A stretch of 64,000 nucleotides of DNA, from the NCBI RefSeq assembly GCF_014892515.1, contig NZ_JADBGR010000077.1:99364-163363 (forward strand). Direction: 5' to 3'. Each line of letters begins with the position of its first letter. Positions within the stretch are counted from its first letter, which is position 1. The DNA is from Myceligenerans pegani (GTDB lineage: Bacteria > Actinomycetota > Actinomycetes > Actinomycetales > Cellulomonadaceae). The notes beneath the pieces were generated by a model. That model searched no databases. It was not told the origin of the DNA and worked only from the letters and a program-made list of their open reading frames with translations. The translations under genes and the position numbers were made by a program. Below, in pieces: positions 1-9,496 of the stretch.

Positions 1-523
1 CCGACCGCGGGGCGTACTGCGTGTGCGCGACGCCGGCGGGCCAGAAGACGTCGTCGTCCCGGCGGGCCTGTGCACCCCAGCGCAGCCAGCCGTCCGCACA
101 GAAGACGAGGTGTCGCAGGGTCTGGACGAACGTGTACTCGTCGTCGACGGAGACCTCGACCGTCTCCGGCGGCATGCCCGCCACCCGCTCGTAGGTCTGC
201 TCCCACATCGCCGCGTATGCCGCATGTGCCGCCCGCAGCCCAGGAACGGAGCGGTCTCGGAGCAACGCCCGCTCCGGATGCCGCCGGTCCAGCTCCGCCT
301 CGACCAGCGGCGCGATCTCCACGCCGTTGACCCGGAGGCCGTAGATCGCGCCGTCGATGTCCGCGCCCTCGAGGATCACCCCGCGCATGCGGACCCCGCT
401 CAGGTCGGTCTCGCGGAACTCCTCGCCGCGCAGGTCGGCGAGGTAGAACCGGGACCGCGGTGAACCCGGGGACGGCGCCTTGCCGTCCCCCGGCGCCGCT
501 CCCGCTGTCATCCCTGTCTCCAT
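1..523 (-). CDS. DinB-like family protein, 3' end missing
   Basis: Reads leftward from an ATG at 523 and is still open at the window edge, so at least 174 residues are seen and the C-terminus is absent. An ATG five codons in is an alternative start. After a short Gly/Pro-rich N-terminus comes a short stretch resembling pentapeptide repeats (FRETDLSGVRMRGVILEGAD). A helical region follows with VDDEYTFVQTLRHLVFCADGW, which resembles the DinB four-helix fold (first-helix Glu and a later metal-binding His). DinB-fold proteins include thiol-dependent metalloenzymes, but many actinobacterial members have no known substrate. No operon partner is visible; the ABC permease gene ends 78 bp away. Family call moderately sure, function unknown. 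Confidence 0.7.
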   Translation of the reverse strand, partial: METGMTAGAAPGDGKAPSPGSPRSRFYLADLRGEEFRETDLSGVRMRGVILEGADIDGAIYGLRVNGVEIAPLVEAELDRRHPERALLRDRSVPGLRAAHAAYAAMWEQTYERVAGMPPETVEVSVDDEYTFVQTLRHLVFCADGWLRWGAQARRDDDVFWPAGVAHTQYAPRS

Positions 524-601
524 GCGGCCGACACTACGCCGACCCTCTGACATCGCCGCCAGAGGGAGGCGAGAGCAACCCGGTGCCGACGACGGGGTCC
601 G

Positions 602-2227
602 TCACGGGAACGACTGCACCTGCTGGAGCAGCTCCGGCGCCCGGCGGTCGAAGGTGCGCGCGCCCATGCGGATGCCGAGCACCAGGAGGAGCGCGCCCTC
701 CACCAGGCCGACCACCAGCGTCACCCAGCCGACCAGGAGGCTTCCGGACGCGAACGCCCAGATGCCGAGCACGACCAGCGGAAGCGCCAGCAGCACCGTG
801 ATGAGCATCGCCAGGGTCTGCGCGAGCATCGTCGCCATCGCCGCACCCTGCGGCGACTTGAGCGGGCTCTCCCCTGGCTTCGGGACCGGGTACACGAGCG
901 CCGCGGACGCCACGCTGGACACGCCGAGCGCGAGCCCGAGGGTCCCCAGACAGATGCCCAGCAACGGCGCCGCCAGGTCCCAGCGGCCGGACAGCGCGAG
1001 CGTCAGAACGGCGACGAGCACGACCACCGCGGTGCCGAAGACCAGGACGGGCAGCGCACGTCCCCATCGGTCGGCGCGTCCCGACGTGCCGGTCGCGACG
1101 TGCAGAGCGAAGGCCGTGTAGTCGTAGCCGACGTCGTTCGACACGCCGAACGCGAGTACCCACGCGACGACGGGACCCGCCAGCAACAGCACGTCGAGGT
1201 TCCCCGAGGAACGCGCCGGCAGCCACAGGATCACCGGCATGAGGAAGATGATGCTGATGCCCGCCGCGTAGCGCGGGTCCCGGATCCAGTAGGTGGTGCA
1301 GCGCGCGGCGACGGCACCGACCGGCGTGGCGGGAAACCGGCCGAACCAGCCCAGCCCCTTGCTCCTGGCTCCCCTGCCTCCCCCGACCGGCGGGGTGACC
1401 AGGGCCTTGGCCAGTGAGCGGGACCAGATCAGCCAGAGCACCGCGATGGTCCCGACGGCGATGGCGAACCGAGACGCGGCGGCTCCCCAGGCGCCGTCGT
1501 GCACCGCGGCGGCCAGTGACCACGGCGCACCGAACGGCGTCCACGCCACCAGTTCGCCGAACCGGGCCACCACGGCCGCGAGCAGCGAACCGTCCGTGCT
1601 GACGGTGACGCCATCGTCGGTCGTCTCCCTGGACACAGCCCCGATCTCCTCGCTCGCCCAGCCGATCGCCGGGCCGATCAGGACCAGAGGAATGATCGCG
1701 ACCACCGCCACGACCTCGCGGTACCGGCGTGACTCCAGCAGCGGGGCGAGCACGGTCGTGACCGCCCGCGACCCGACGACGCACGACGCCAGTCCGAGGA
1801 TCGCCCCGAGCAGGGCGACGGGGACGAGCCACGGTTCGCGCCACCACGCGAACGCGGAACCGCCCGCCGCGAGCGCCGTGGCCAGGCCGGGCACGGAGAC
1901 GACGCCCGCGACGGCGAGTCCGGCGACGAGGGTGCGGTGGGGAATCGCGAACGTGGTGAACCGCTGGGGGTCGAGGGTCTGGTCGACGCCGAACACGAAG
2001 ACGGGGACGACCCACCAGCACACGACGGCAACCGCTCCGGCGAGCGTGATCACGTGGCCGGTGACGGTGGGGTTCATGCCGCCACCCACGATCGCGCCGA
2101 TCACGAGCGATCCCACGACGAAGAGCGCGTAGAGCAGTGCGAAGCACAGGCCGACGGTCTGCCAGACGCTGCGCCGGAGGGTGTTACCGAGCAGGGTGAG
2201 CTTGAGCCTCAGGAAGTGCGCAACCAT
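602..2227 (-). CDS. ABC transporter permease, about 12 membrane segments
   Basis: 541 residues starting MVAHFLRLKLTLL. Roughly a dozen long hydrophobic segments run from residue 20 to the C-terminus, with polar loops and no ATPase motif. The ATG at 2227 lies inside the last codons of the upstream ATPase gene (19-bp overlap), so the two are translationally coupled and make one transporter. The architecture resembles large actinobacterial ABC-2-like exporter permeases. Substrate cannot be read from sequence. A long overlapping antisense-frame reading through this region has the Arg/Pro-rich composition of a GC-rich shadow and is ignored. Confidence 0.85.
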   Translation of the reverse strand: MVAHFLRLKLTLLGNTLRRSVWQTVGLCFALLYALFVVGSLVIGAIVGGGMNPTVTGHVITLAGAVAVVCWWVVPVFVFGVDQTLDPQRFTTFAIPHRTLVAGLAVAGVVSVPGLATALAAGGSAFAWWREPWLVPVALLGAILGLASCVVGSRAVTTVLAPLLESRRYREVVAVVAIIPLVLIGPAIGWASEEIGAVSRETTDDGVTVSTDGSLLAAVVARFGELVAWTPFGAPWSLAAAVHDGAWGAAASRFAIAVGTIAVLWLIWSRSLAKALVTPPVGGGRGARSKGLGWFGRFPATPVGAVAARCTTYWIRDPRYAAGISIIFLMPVILWLPARSSGNLDVLLLAGPVVAWVLAFGVSNDVGYDYTAFALHVATGTSGRADRWGRALPVLVFGTAVVVLVAVLTLALSGRWDLAAPLLGICLGTLGLALGVSSVASAALVYPVPKPGESPLKSPQGAAMATMLAQTLAMLITVLLALPLVVLGIWAFASGSLLVGWVTLVVGLVEGALLLVLGIRMGARTFDRRAPELLQQVQSFP

Positions 2228-3066
2228 TCGAGCCCCTCCGCTCGGGTGCGGCCTCCGACGAGGTCGACGAAGCGGTCCTCGAGCGTCTGGTCGCCGCGGA
2301 CCTCGTCGACGGTTCCCGCGGCGAGCACCTGTCCGGCGCCGACGATGGCGACGTGGTCGCACATGCGCTGCACGAGGTCCATGACGTGGCTGGAAACGAC
2401 GACGGTGCCGCCTCCGGCGACGTAGTCGGCGAGGATGTCGCGGATGTTCGCGGCGCTGACGGGGTCGACGGCCTCGAACGGCTCGTCGAGCACGAGGGTT
2501 CGCGGGGCGTGGATCATGGCGCTGGCCAGTGCGATCTTCTTGGTCATGCCGGCGCTGTAGTCGACGACGTACGTGTGGGCGTCGGCGGCGAGGTCCATCG
2601 CCACGAGCAGGCTGTGGGCACGTTCCGCCACCGTGTCGCGGTCCATGCCGCGCAGGAGGCCGGCGTAGGTGACGAGTTGGAGGCCGGTGAGGCGGTCGAA
2701 CAGGCGCACGCCGTCGGGCAGGATCCCGAGCGTGGCCTTGGCCGCGTCGGGATGCGCCCACAGGTCGGTGCCGCGCACGTGCACTGTTCCGCCGTCGGGC
2801 CGGAGCAGGCCGGTGGCCATGGAGAGCGTGGTGGTCTTTCCGGCTCCGTTGGGGCCCACCAGTCCGTAGAAGGATCCGACGGGCACGTCGAGGTCCAGGG
2901 CGCGCACCGCGACCTTGTCGCCGAACCGCTTCCACAGGCCGCGCAGGCTGAGTGCGGCGCCGAGGTCGGGCGGGGTCGCGTGCGGCGCGGGTGCCATGGT
3001 GTCCGACGGCGTGGCGGGCGCGGGTGCCGCGGGGGTGCCGCCTTCGGGGCCGGTCTGATGGGTCAT
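2209..3066 (-). CDS. ABC transporter ATP-binding protein
   Basis: 285 residues. After an Ala/Pro-rich N-terminal tail of about 30 residues the nucleotide-binding domain shows Walker A GPNGAGKTT near residue 73, a signature-like YSAGMTKKIALASA, Walker B LVLDEPFEAVDP and the switch His in VVSSHVMD. The signature departs from LSGGQ (SAGMTKK), as is common in ABC-2 exporter ATPases. It forms a two-gene operon with the overlapping permease downstream and should energise export from the cytoplasmic face. Divergent from rmuC. Confidence 0.93.
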   Translation of the reverse strand: MTHQTGPEGGTPAAPAPATPSDTMAPAPHATPPDLGAALSLRGLWKRFGDKVAVRALDLDVPVGSFYGLVGPNGAGKTTTLSMATGLLRPDGGTVHVRGTDLWAHPDAAKATLGILPDGVRLFDRLTGLQLVTYAGLLRGMDRDTVAERAHSLLVAMDLAADAHTYVVDYSAGMTKKIALASAMIHAPRTLVLDEPFEAVDPVSAANIRDILADYVAGGGTVVVSSHVMDLVQRMCDHVAIVGAGQVLAAGTVDEVRGDQTLEDRFVDLVGGRTRAEGLEWLRTS

Positions 3067-3194
3067 GCCGCCAACCTAGACGCAGAGTCCGACACGGGGC
3101 ATCCTCCGCCGGGATGACCTTGTTCCGACGCGAGATCGAACCTGGTGGGCGGGTCGACGTGGTCGTGTCGGTCAGTCGTGGCAGCCTTGACGGC

Positions 3195-4772
3195 ATGGAC
3201 ATCGGTGCGATCCTCCTGGCGCTCGTGACTCTCGCCGTCGGCGTGGTCGTCGGCAGGCTGTGGCATGCCGCGCGGACCTCCACGGTGGTGCGCGATGCCG
3301 AGCTGGAGTCCGCCCGCCTGAACGCTCTCGCCGAGGCGGCCGAGCGGGAGGCGGTCATGGTCCGCGAGCGTGCCGAGGCCGACATCCAGGCGGCACGGGA
3401 CCGCGCCGCCGAGCAGGTCGCCGCCGCGCGCGTGGCGCAGGAGCGCGCCGCCGAGCAGTTCAAGCTGCTGGCGGGCGAGGCGTTGGAGGCGAACACCCAG
3501 CGGTTCCTCACGCTGGCGGAGCAGAAGCTGAGCACGGCCACCGTGCGAAACGAGGCGGAGCTCGCCAAGCGGGAGGAGGCGGTCAAGAACCTGGTCGATC
3601 CGCTGTCCAAGGTGATGGACAAGGTGCGTGCCCAGGTCGAGGAGGCCGAGAAGGCGCGTGCCCTGGGGCACGGGCAGCTGACCGAGCAGCTGCGTCAGGT
3701 CGCCGAGGAGTCCGCGAAGCTGCGGAGCGGGACGAGCGACCTGGTGGCCGCGCTCCGCACGTCGGAGGTCCGTGGGGCGTGGGGCGAGCTGCAGCTCCGC
3801 CGCACGGTCGAGGCCGCCGGCATGCTCAACCGGGTCGACTTCACGGAGCAGGACGAGTTCACCTCGGACACCGGCGTGCTGCGGCCGGACATGGTGATCC
3901 ACCTGGCCGGGGCCAAGAACGTCGTGGTCGACTCGAAGGTCGCGTTCATCCGCTACCTCGAGGCGCAGCAGACCGACGACGTGCACCGCCGGGAGCAGCT
4001 CCTGGAGGCGCACGTGAAGCACATGCGCAAGCACGTCGACGAGCTGGCGGGCAAGAAGTACTGGGCGCAGTTCGACTCGGCGCCGGAGTTCGTGGTCATG
4101 TTCGTCCCGGCCGAGGCATTCCTCTCGGCCGCGGTCGAGCAGCAGCCCGATCTGCTGGAGTACGCCGCGCGGAAGAACGTCATCCTCGCCACGCCGATGA
4201 CCCTGGTCGCCCTGCTGCGCACCGTCGCCTTCGCGTGGCGGCAGGAGGCCCTTGCCGAGAACGCGGCGCAGGTGCACCAGGTCGGCAAGGAGCTGCACTC
4301 GCGGCTCGTCACGATGACGAGCCACATCACGAAGATGGGCCGGTCGCTGGAGAGCTCGACCAAGGACTACAACAAGCTCATCGGGTCGCTGGAGCGCAAC
4401 GTGCTCAGCTCCGCGCGCAAGATGGTGGCGCTCGAGGTGGTCGACCCCAAGGACGCGATCGCGGAGCCACGCGAGATCGAGGAGTTCCCGCGCCCGATCA
4501 CGAAGTCGGAGCTCCTCGTCGCCGACGAGGGCGGGGTCGTGGCGATCGAGTCGGCGCGCGACACCGCGGACCGGGATGGGGCGACACAGGACGGCGCCGG
4601 GCAGAACGGCACCGGGAAGCAGGCCGGCACGAAGACCGCGCGTTCCCCCGGCGCCGAGACGATCGACACGGTCGTCGTCCAGCAGGTGGAGGTCACCGAG
4701 CTCGCGGCCAGCGACCAGCGCGCCCTGGCCGAGGCGGAGAGGACGAACCGGTCGCAGGCAGCCGGTAGCTGA
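3195..4772 (+). CDS. rmuC: DNA recombination protein RmuC
   Basis: 525 residues from ATG 3195 (MDIGAILLALVTLA). An N-terminal membrane helix (residues 3-21) is followed by about 120 residues of Ala/Glu/Arg-rich coiled coil, then the RmuC core with RGAWGELQLRRTVEAAGML, VVVDSKVAFIRYLEA and YAARKNVILATPMTLVALLR. RmuC proteins resemble restriction-endonuclease-fold nucleases and limit inversion-type rearrangements in E. coli; D in VDSK is the likely catalytic-core residue. The C-terminal about 90 residues are a low-complexity acidic/Gly tail. A longer in-frame start upstream would cross the ABC gene on the other strand and lacks a good ribosome site, so ATG 3195 is preferred. Confidence 0.92.
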   Translation: MDIGAILLALVTLAVGVVVGRLWHAARTSTVVRDAELESARLNALAEAAEREAVMVRERAEADIQAARDRAAEQVAAARVAQERAAEQFKLLAGEALEANTQRFLTLAEQKLSTATVRNEAELAKREEAVKNLVDPLSKVMDKVRAQVEEAEKARALGHGQLTEQLRQVAEESAKLRSGTSDLVAALRTSEVRGAWGELQLRRTVEAAGMLNRVDFTEQDEFTSDTGVLRPDMVIHLAGAKNVVVDSKVAFIRYLEAQQTDDVHRREQLLEAHVKHMRKHVDELAGKKYWAQFDSAPEFVVMFVPAEAFLSAAVEQQPDLLEYAARKNVILATPMTLVALLRTVAFAWRQEALAENAAQVHQVGKELHSRLVTMTSHITKMGRSLESSTKDYNKLIGSLERNVLSSARKMVALEVVDPKDAIAEPREIEEFPRPITKSELLVADEGGVVAIESARDTADRDGATQDGAGQNGTGKQAGTKTARSPGAETIDTVVVQQVEVTELAASDQRALAEAERTNRSQAAGS

Positions 4773-4774
4773 AG

Positions 4775-4977
4775 GTGCAGTCCACGCCCGCAGCCCAGGC
4801 CGGAGCGCCCGGAACCGTCGACAGGGACCGCTCGAAGCCACTCCGCGTCCTCGGCCTGCTCGCTATTTCCCCCTGCTCGGGGACGTGGCGCCCGGCCCGA
4901 AGTACCTCCACAACGCCGTCATGCTGGCGATCGTGCTCCTGGCCGGGTGGGTGGCACTACGGCCTCGCCGGACCTGA
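4775..4977 (+). pseudogene. possible frameshifted small membrane protein
   Basis: A GTG at 4775, two bases after the rmuC stop, opens a frame reading MQSTPAAQAGAPGTV and then SKPLRVLGLLA. After that it turns into Ser/Arg-rich shadow sequence. At about 4864 the next frame takes over with YFPLLGDVAPGPKYLHN followed by a hydrophobic stretch and a stop at 4977. Adding one base near 4864 would give a single protein of about 68 residues with one membrane helix. This may be a decayed gene, a sequence error, or chance. No family recognised. Confidence 0.25.
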
Positions 4978-5040
4978 GCGGGTAGGCGGACGGCAACATC
5001 GCCCGGACCGTGGCCCCGGCAACCCCGTCGTCAGGTGCGG

Positions 5041-6063
5041 TCAGGCGAGCGGGAGCTCCTTGCGGGACTCCTTGTGCGGGCGCTTGTCGTCCGCACCGGC
5101 GGCCTTCAGACCGGCCCGCAGCTCGCGCGGCAGGGAGAACATGAGGTCCTCCGTCGCGGTCCGCACCTCCTGGACGTCGTCGAAGCCGCGGCCCTCCAGG
5201 AGCGCCAGGACATCACGCACCAGGATCTCCGGGACGGACGCGCCCGAGGTCACGCCGACCGTCGTCGCGCCCTCCAGCCACGCCTCGTCGATCTCGGAGG
5301 AGCGGTCCACGCGGTACGCCGACCGTGCTCCCGCCTGGAGCGCGACCTCGACGAGCCGGACCGAGTTCGACGAGTTCGCCGAGCCCACGACGATCACGAC
5401 GTCGCACTCCGGCGCCAGCTTCTTCACCGCGACCTGGCGGTTCTGCGTGGCGTAGCAGATGTCGTCGCTGGGCGGGTCCTGCAGCGACGGGAACCTCTCC
5501 CGCAGCCGGCGGACCGTCTCCATGGTCTCGTCCACCGACAGCGTGGTCTGCGAGATCCACACGACCTTCGCCGGGTCGCGCACCGTGACCTGGTCGACCT
5601 CGTCGGGCGAGTTCACCACCTGCACGTGGTCGGGCGCCTCGCCCGCGGTCCCCTCGACCTCCTCGTGCCCGGTGTGGCCGATCAGGAGGATGTCGTAGTC
5701 GTCCTTCGCGAAGCGGACGGCCTCCTTGTGCACCTTCGTGACCAGGGGGCAGGTGGCGTCGATGGTGTCCAGGCTGCGGGCCGCCGCCGACTCACGTACC
5801 GCCGGTGACACGCCGTGGGCCGAGAACACCAGGCGGGCGCCCTCGGGCACCTCGTCGGTCTCGTTGACGAAGATCGCCCCGCGCTCGCTGAGGGTCTCCA
5901 CCACGTACTTGTTGTGCACGATCTCCTTGCGCACGTACACCGGCGCCCCGTAGGTCTCCAGGGCCTTCTCGACGGCGACGACGGCGCGATCGACGCCCGC
6001 GCAGTACCCGCGGGGCGCGGCCAGGAGGACGCGCTTGGTCAGGGTGGACGTTCCGGAAGTCAC
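5041..6063 (-). CDS. ispH: 4-hydroxy-3-methylbut-2-enyl diphosphate reductase
   Basis: 340 residues, full family length. IspH carries out the last step of the MEP pathway, reducing HMBPP to IPP and DMAPP with a [4Fe-4S] cluster. All three cluster cysteines are present: C21 (GYCAGV), C105 (DATCPL) and C203 ([10 protein letters not shown]). The substrate-binding motifs [24 protein letters not shown] and SGASVPE are intact. The Lys/Arg-rich C-terminal tail [14 protein letters not shown] is typical of actinobacterial members. Divergent from xseA with a 169-bp shared upstream region, an arrangement common in actinobacteria. Confidence 0.98.
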   Translation of the reverse strand: MTSGTSTLTKRVLLAAPRGYCAGVDRAVVAVEKALETYGAPVYVRKEIVHNKYVVETLSERGAIFVNETDEVPEGARLVFSAHGVSPAVRESAAARSLDTIDATCPLVTKVHKEAVRFAKDDYDILLIGHTGHEEVEGTAGEAPDHVQVVNSPDEVDQVTVRDPAKVVWISQTTLSVDETMETVRRLRERFPSLQDPPSDDICYATQNRQVAVKKLAPECDVVIVVGSANSSNSVRLVEVALQAGARSAYRVDRSSEIDEAWLEGATTVGVTSGASVPEILVRDVLALLEGRGFDDVQEVRTATEDLMFSLPRELRAGLKAAGADDKRPHKESRKELPLA

Positions 6064-6232
6064 GTCCGCCAGTCTATGGGCCGTCCGGCGCCGTCGGACC
6101 GGGCAGCCCGTGTGACGTCGTCGACCCTACGCAAGATGCACACGGGCGCCCCACGTCGCCGCCGCCGGACGCCTGTGGACAACCGGCGTGCGAACCCGCC
6201 GGATGTCAGCCACTCCGTGCAGGATGGTTCCT

Positions 6233-7489
6233 GTGACCGACCCGACCACCGCCCAGCTGCCGCTTCCCGAGATGGCCGCCGACACGAGCGCGAGCCGCCC
6301 GTGGCCGGTGCGTGTCCTGTCGGACAAGATCAAGGGCTACATCGACCGGATGCCGCCGGTGTGGGTCGAGGGCCAGGTGGTCCAGTTCAACCCCCGCCCC
6401 GGCGCGGGCATGCAGTTCCTCACGCTGCGCGACGCCGATCGCGACGTCTCCCTGCCCGTCACGATCTTCTCCAGCGCGCTGGCCCGCCTGGCGAAGGTCC
6501 CTGCCGAGGGCGATCACGTCGTCGTGCGCGCGAAGCCCACGTTCTGGATCAAGCGCGGCACCTTGCAGATGCAGGCGAACGACATCCGGGCCGTGGGTGT
6601 CGGCGAGCTCCTCGCCCGCATCGAGGAGCTCAAGCGCGTCCTGGCCGCCGAGGGCTTGTTCGACCTCGACCGCAAGCGGCCGCTGCCGTTCCTGCCGGCC
6701 GTCGTCGGCCTGGTCTGCGGTCGCGAGTCCAAGGCCGAGCACGACGTCGTCGTCAACGCCCGCGCCCGCTGGCCCCAGGTGCGGTTCGAGATCCGCGAGG
6801 TCGCCGTGCAGGGCGTGGGCGCCGTGCCCGAGGTGAGCCGCGCGATCCAGGAGCTCGACGAGCGGGACGACGTCGAGGTGATCGTCGTGGCCCGCGGCGG
6901 AGGTTCCGTCGAGGACCTGCTCCCCTTCTCCAACGAGGCACTCGTCCGGGCAGCCGCGGCCTGCCGCACCCCGCTGGTGAGCGCCATCGGCCACGAGACG
7001 GACGCCCCGCTCCTCGATCTCGTCGCCGATCTGCGCGCGTCCACCCCCACGGACGCAGCCAAGTGCATCGTGCCGGACGTGTCCGAGGAGCGGCAGCGCC
7101 TGACGCAGGCCCGGCAGCGCATCCGCGGTGCGATCACGGCGATCCTGAACCGTGAACAGCACGGGCTCGACGGCGTCCGCTCCCGGCCCGTGCTCGCCGC
7201 GCCGCACACCATGCTGGAGGCCCGCGAGCGGGAGGTGGTCCAGGCGATCGGGCACGCGCGGCACGCGCTCAACGCGCTCCTGCTCCGCGCCTCGGGCGAG
7301 ATCGGCCGACTCGAAGCGCAGGTCCGCGCCCTGTCGCCGGCGTCGACCCTGGAGCGAGGCTACGCCGTCGTCCAGCGCACGGACGGGCGCGTGGTCCGCA
7401 CGCCCGGCGACGTCGTCGTCGGCGACGACGTCCACGTCCGCCTGGCCGACGGCAGCCTGGACGCGGAGGTCACCTCGATCGGCGACTGA
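6233..7489 (+). CDS. xseA: exodeoxyribonuclease VII large subunit
   Basis: 418 residues from GTG 6233 (VTDPTTAQLP), preceded by an AGGATGG ribosome site 6 bases upstream. An in-frame ATG three codons earlier is an alternative. An N-terminal OB-fold (residues about 22-120, VWVEGQVVQFNPRPGAGMQF) is followed by the catalytic domain with VVARGGGSVEDLLPF and SAIGHETDAPLLDLVADLRA, then a C-terminal helical region ending in SPASTLERGYAVV. It degrades single-stranded DNA with the small subunit XseB. Unusually, xseB is not next to it but 7.1 kb downstream at 14614, separated by epoxide hydrolase and other genes. Confidence 0.97.
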   Translation: MTDPTTAQLPLPEMAADTSASRPWPVRVLSDKIKGYIDRMPPVWVEGQVVQFNPRPGAGMQFLTLRDADRDVSLPVTIFSSALARLAKVPAEGDHVVVRAKPTFWIKRGTLQMQANDIRAVGVGELLARIEELKRVLAAEGLFDLDRKRPLPFLPAVVGLVCGRESKAEHDVVVNARARWPQVRFEIREVAVQGVGAVPEVSRAIQELDERDDVEVIVVARGGGSVEDLLPFSNEALVRAAAACRTPLVSAIGHETDAPLLDLVADLRASTPTDAAKCIVPDVSEERQRLTQARQRIRGAITAILNREQHGLDGVRSRPVLAAPHTMLEAREREVVQAIGHARHALNALLLRASGEIGRLEAQVRALSPASTLERGYAVVQRTDGRVVRTPGDVVVGDDVHVRLADGSLDAEVTSIGD

Positions 7490-7571
7490 AGCCGTCGGGC
7501 GGCCCGACGTCGACCGAGTGGCGACCCTCGCGGCGACCACGACGGCGTGAGCATGTACGAGCACGGAAATA

Positions 7572-7590
7572 GCGGAAGCGATCGTGCCGC
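7572..7590 (+). promoter_or_regulatory. candidate operator GCGGAA-N7-TGCCGC upstream of first epoxide hydrolase
   Basis: Imperfect inverted repeat (GCGGAA against the complement GCGGCA) ending 22 bases before the ATG at 7613. Exactly the same arrangement, with 7-base spacer and 22-base distance to the start, occurs before the second epoxide hydrolase gene at 10494. Probably bound by the WYL regulator encoded at 9497-10471; inferred from conservation only. Confidence 0.5.
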
Positions 7591-7612
7591 GATACCTGGG
7601 AGCGTCGGTGTC

Positions 7613-8755
7613 ATGACCGAGAACACCGCACTCACCCCGTTCCGCATCGACATCCCCCAGGCCGACATCGACGACCTGCACCGCCGGCTCGCGGAGACGC
7701 GCTGGCCGCTTTCCGTCCCCGGGCGGGAGGACTGTACCGACTTCAGCCGCGGCACGCCCCGGGCCTACCTCGAGGATCTCGCCGACCACTGGCACAACGA
7801 GTTCGACTGGCGCGCGACGGAGGCGGCGCTCAACAAGTACGAGCAGCTCACGACCGTGGTCGACGGACAGACCTTCCACGTCGTCCACGTGCGCTCGGCG
7901 AACCCAGGGGCCACTCCCCTCATCCTGAACCACGGCTGGCCGGGCTCCTTCGTCGAGTACCAGCGCCTCGTCCCGCTGCTGACCGACGAGTTCCACATCG
8001 TGATCCCGTCGCTGCCCGGCTTCGGCTTCTCGACCCCGCTGTCGGGAACGGGCTGGGAACTGGCACGGACGACGAGGGCCTACGCCGAGATCATGACGCG
8101 GCTCGGGTACGAGCGGTTCGCCGCGCACGGCACCGACATCGGGGCGGGAACCACCGCCAACCTCGCAACGATGTACCCGGAGCGAGTCATCGGTACGCAC
8201 ATCGGCAGTGACGGGCAGACGCTCGGGCTGGTCGGCGAGAAGTTCCCCTACCCCGACGGCCTGTCGGACGACGAGATCGCCCGGATCGAGGAGGTGCGCG
8301 CCAGAGGCGCCGCCGATCGCGGGTACTACGTGATGCAGAACCACCGCCCCGACACGATCGGCGCGGCACTCGTGGACTCGCCCGTCGGTCAGCTCGCGTG
8401 GATCGCCGAGAAGTTCAAGACCTGGGCCGGCGGCGCGTACCGCATGCCCGACGAGACGGTCGACCGCGACCAGCTCCTCACCAACATCAGCCTGTACTGG
8501 TTCACCCGCAGCGGCGCGTCGAGCGCACAGTTCTACTACGAGGCCGAGCACTCGGAACTCAGCTGGATCGCGCCGTCGAGCGTGCCGTCCGGCTGGGCGG
8601 TGTTCGACACCCACCCGCTCCTGCGCCGCGTGCTGGACCCGTCGAACGCTATCGGCCACTGGAGCGAGTTCACCGAGGGCGGCCACTTCCCCGCGATGGA
8701 GGCACCCCGGCTGCTCGCCGACGACATCCGCACCTTCTTCCGCGGCATCTCCTGA
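7613..8755 (+). CDS. epoxide hydrolase-family protein, copy 1
   Basis: 380 residues from ATG 7613. Epoxide-hydrolase N-terminal domain at residues about 5-110 (PFRIDIPQADIDDLHRRLAE), then an alpha/beta hydrolase fold. HGWPG at 107-111 forms the oxyanion hole, D175 in AHGTDIGAG is the expected nucleophile, and a late His in GGHFPAM (about residue 358) completes the charge relay. Soluble enzymes of this type open epoxides to diols via a covalent Asp ester. Substrate unknown. The paralogue at 10535-11677 is the same length and nearly identical along its whole length, so one arose by recent duplication. It lies between xseA and a DUF4328 gene. Confidence 0.92.
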   Translation: MTENTALTPFRIDIPQADIDDLHRRLAETRWPLSVPGREDCTDFSRGTPRAYLEDLADHWHNEFDWRATEAALNKYEQLTTVVDGQTFHVVHVRSANPGATPLILNHGWPGSFVEYQRLVPLLTDEFHIVIPSLPGFGFSTPLSGTGWELARTTRAYAEIMTRLGYERFAAHGTDIGAGTTANLATMYPERVIGTHIGSDGQTLGLVGEKFPYPDGLSDDEIARIEEVRARGAADRGYYVMQNHRPDTIGAALVDSPVGQLAWIAEKFKTWAGGAYRMPDETVDRDQLLTNISLYWFTRSGASSAQFYYEAEHSELSWIAPSSVPSGWAVFDTHPLLRRVLDPSNAIGHWSEFTEGGHFPAMEAPRLLADDIRTFFRGIS

Positions 8756-8843
8756 CCGCTGGGCACCTCGTACCCTGCTACGTTGTCCGACGGTGTGCCG
8801 GGAAGCCTGGTCGGCGACGAATTTCGCCGACCCTGGAGATTCG

Positions 8844-9440
8844 ATGACCGCGCTGCCCGCAACGCCGCTGCCCACAGTTCCGGCACGGCTGACGAACGCT
8901 GCGATCGTGGTCGCAGTCGCGTACACCCTCATGCTGGCGGTGCGACCGCTCGGGCTGCTGTTCGGCACGACGCAGAGCGCGGTCAATTTCGGGGTGCAGA
9001 GCCAGGTGGGCTTCCGGCTCGGCTTCTTCGCGACGTCGCCGCTCGAGGTGTTGATCATCGTGACGACCTACGTCGTCTCCTGTCTCTGGCTGCATCGCAG
9101 CAGGGTGGTCGCCGAGGCCATGACCGCCGAGGATGTGCACGACCGCGGGCGGATCTGGGCCTGGCTCGGCTGGGTCGTCCCGGTGGTCGCGCTCTGGTTC
9201 CCGTACCAGGTGGTGCGCGACGTCCGTGTCGCGTCCGGCGCGTTCCGGCCGGCGGGTCTCGGCGTCTGGTGGGCCTGCTGGTTGTGCATGGGCGTCACGT
9301 TCTACGACAGCACCGACCCGCAGATCGCGATCACATCAGGGACGCTCACCGCCGCTCTCGCGGTCCCCGGCTGCGCTCTGTGGATCGGGATCATCCGGGG
9401 CATCTCCACCGAGCAGCGCGCCTGGGCGGCTACGGCGTGA
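8844..9440 (+). CDS. DUF4328 membrane protein
   Basis: 198 residues from ATG 8844 with GGAG 7 bases upstream. Four or five hydrophobic segments are visible (residues about 15-40, 60-85, 105-125, 140-160, 170-185). The motif WFPYQVVRDV matches the DUF4328 signature that follows a TM helix. Function is unknown in the family. It sits between the first epoxide hydrolase gene and the WYL regulator, which converges on it; whether it belongs functionally to that cassette cannot be said. Confidence 0.8.
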   Translation: MTALPATPLPTVPARLTNAAIVVAVAYTLMLAVRPLGLLFGTTQSAVNFGVQSQVGFRLGFFATSPLEVLIIVTTYVVSCLWLHRSRVVAEAMTAEDVHDRGRIWAWLGWVVPVVALWFPYQVVRDVRVASGAFRPAGLGVWWACWLCMGVTFYDSTDPQIAITSGTLTAALAVPGCALWIGIIRGISTEQRAWAATA

Positions 9441-9496
9441 CCCGGCCCCGCGTCACGCGGCGCAGAGCGGCTGGTCGGCGCAGTGCTTCATGCCGC

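Noticed and set aside
602..3622. 1006-codon minus-strand frame over the ABC genes
   Set aside because: Only its C-terminal part is a real protein (permease from 2227). The rest is an out-of-frame shadow of the ATPase and rmuC.
6206..9058. 950-codon frame antisense to xseA and the first epoxide hydrolase
   Set aside because: Runs across several real genes and intergenic DNA, with shadow composition and no domain.
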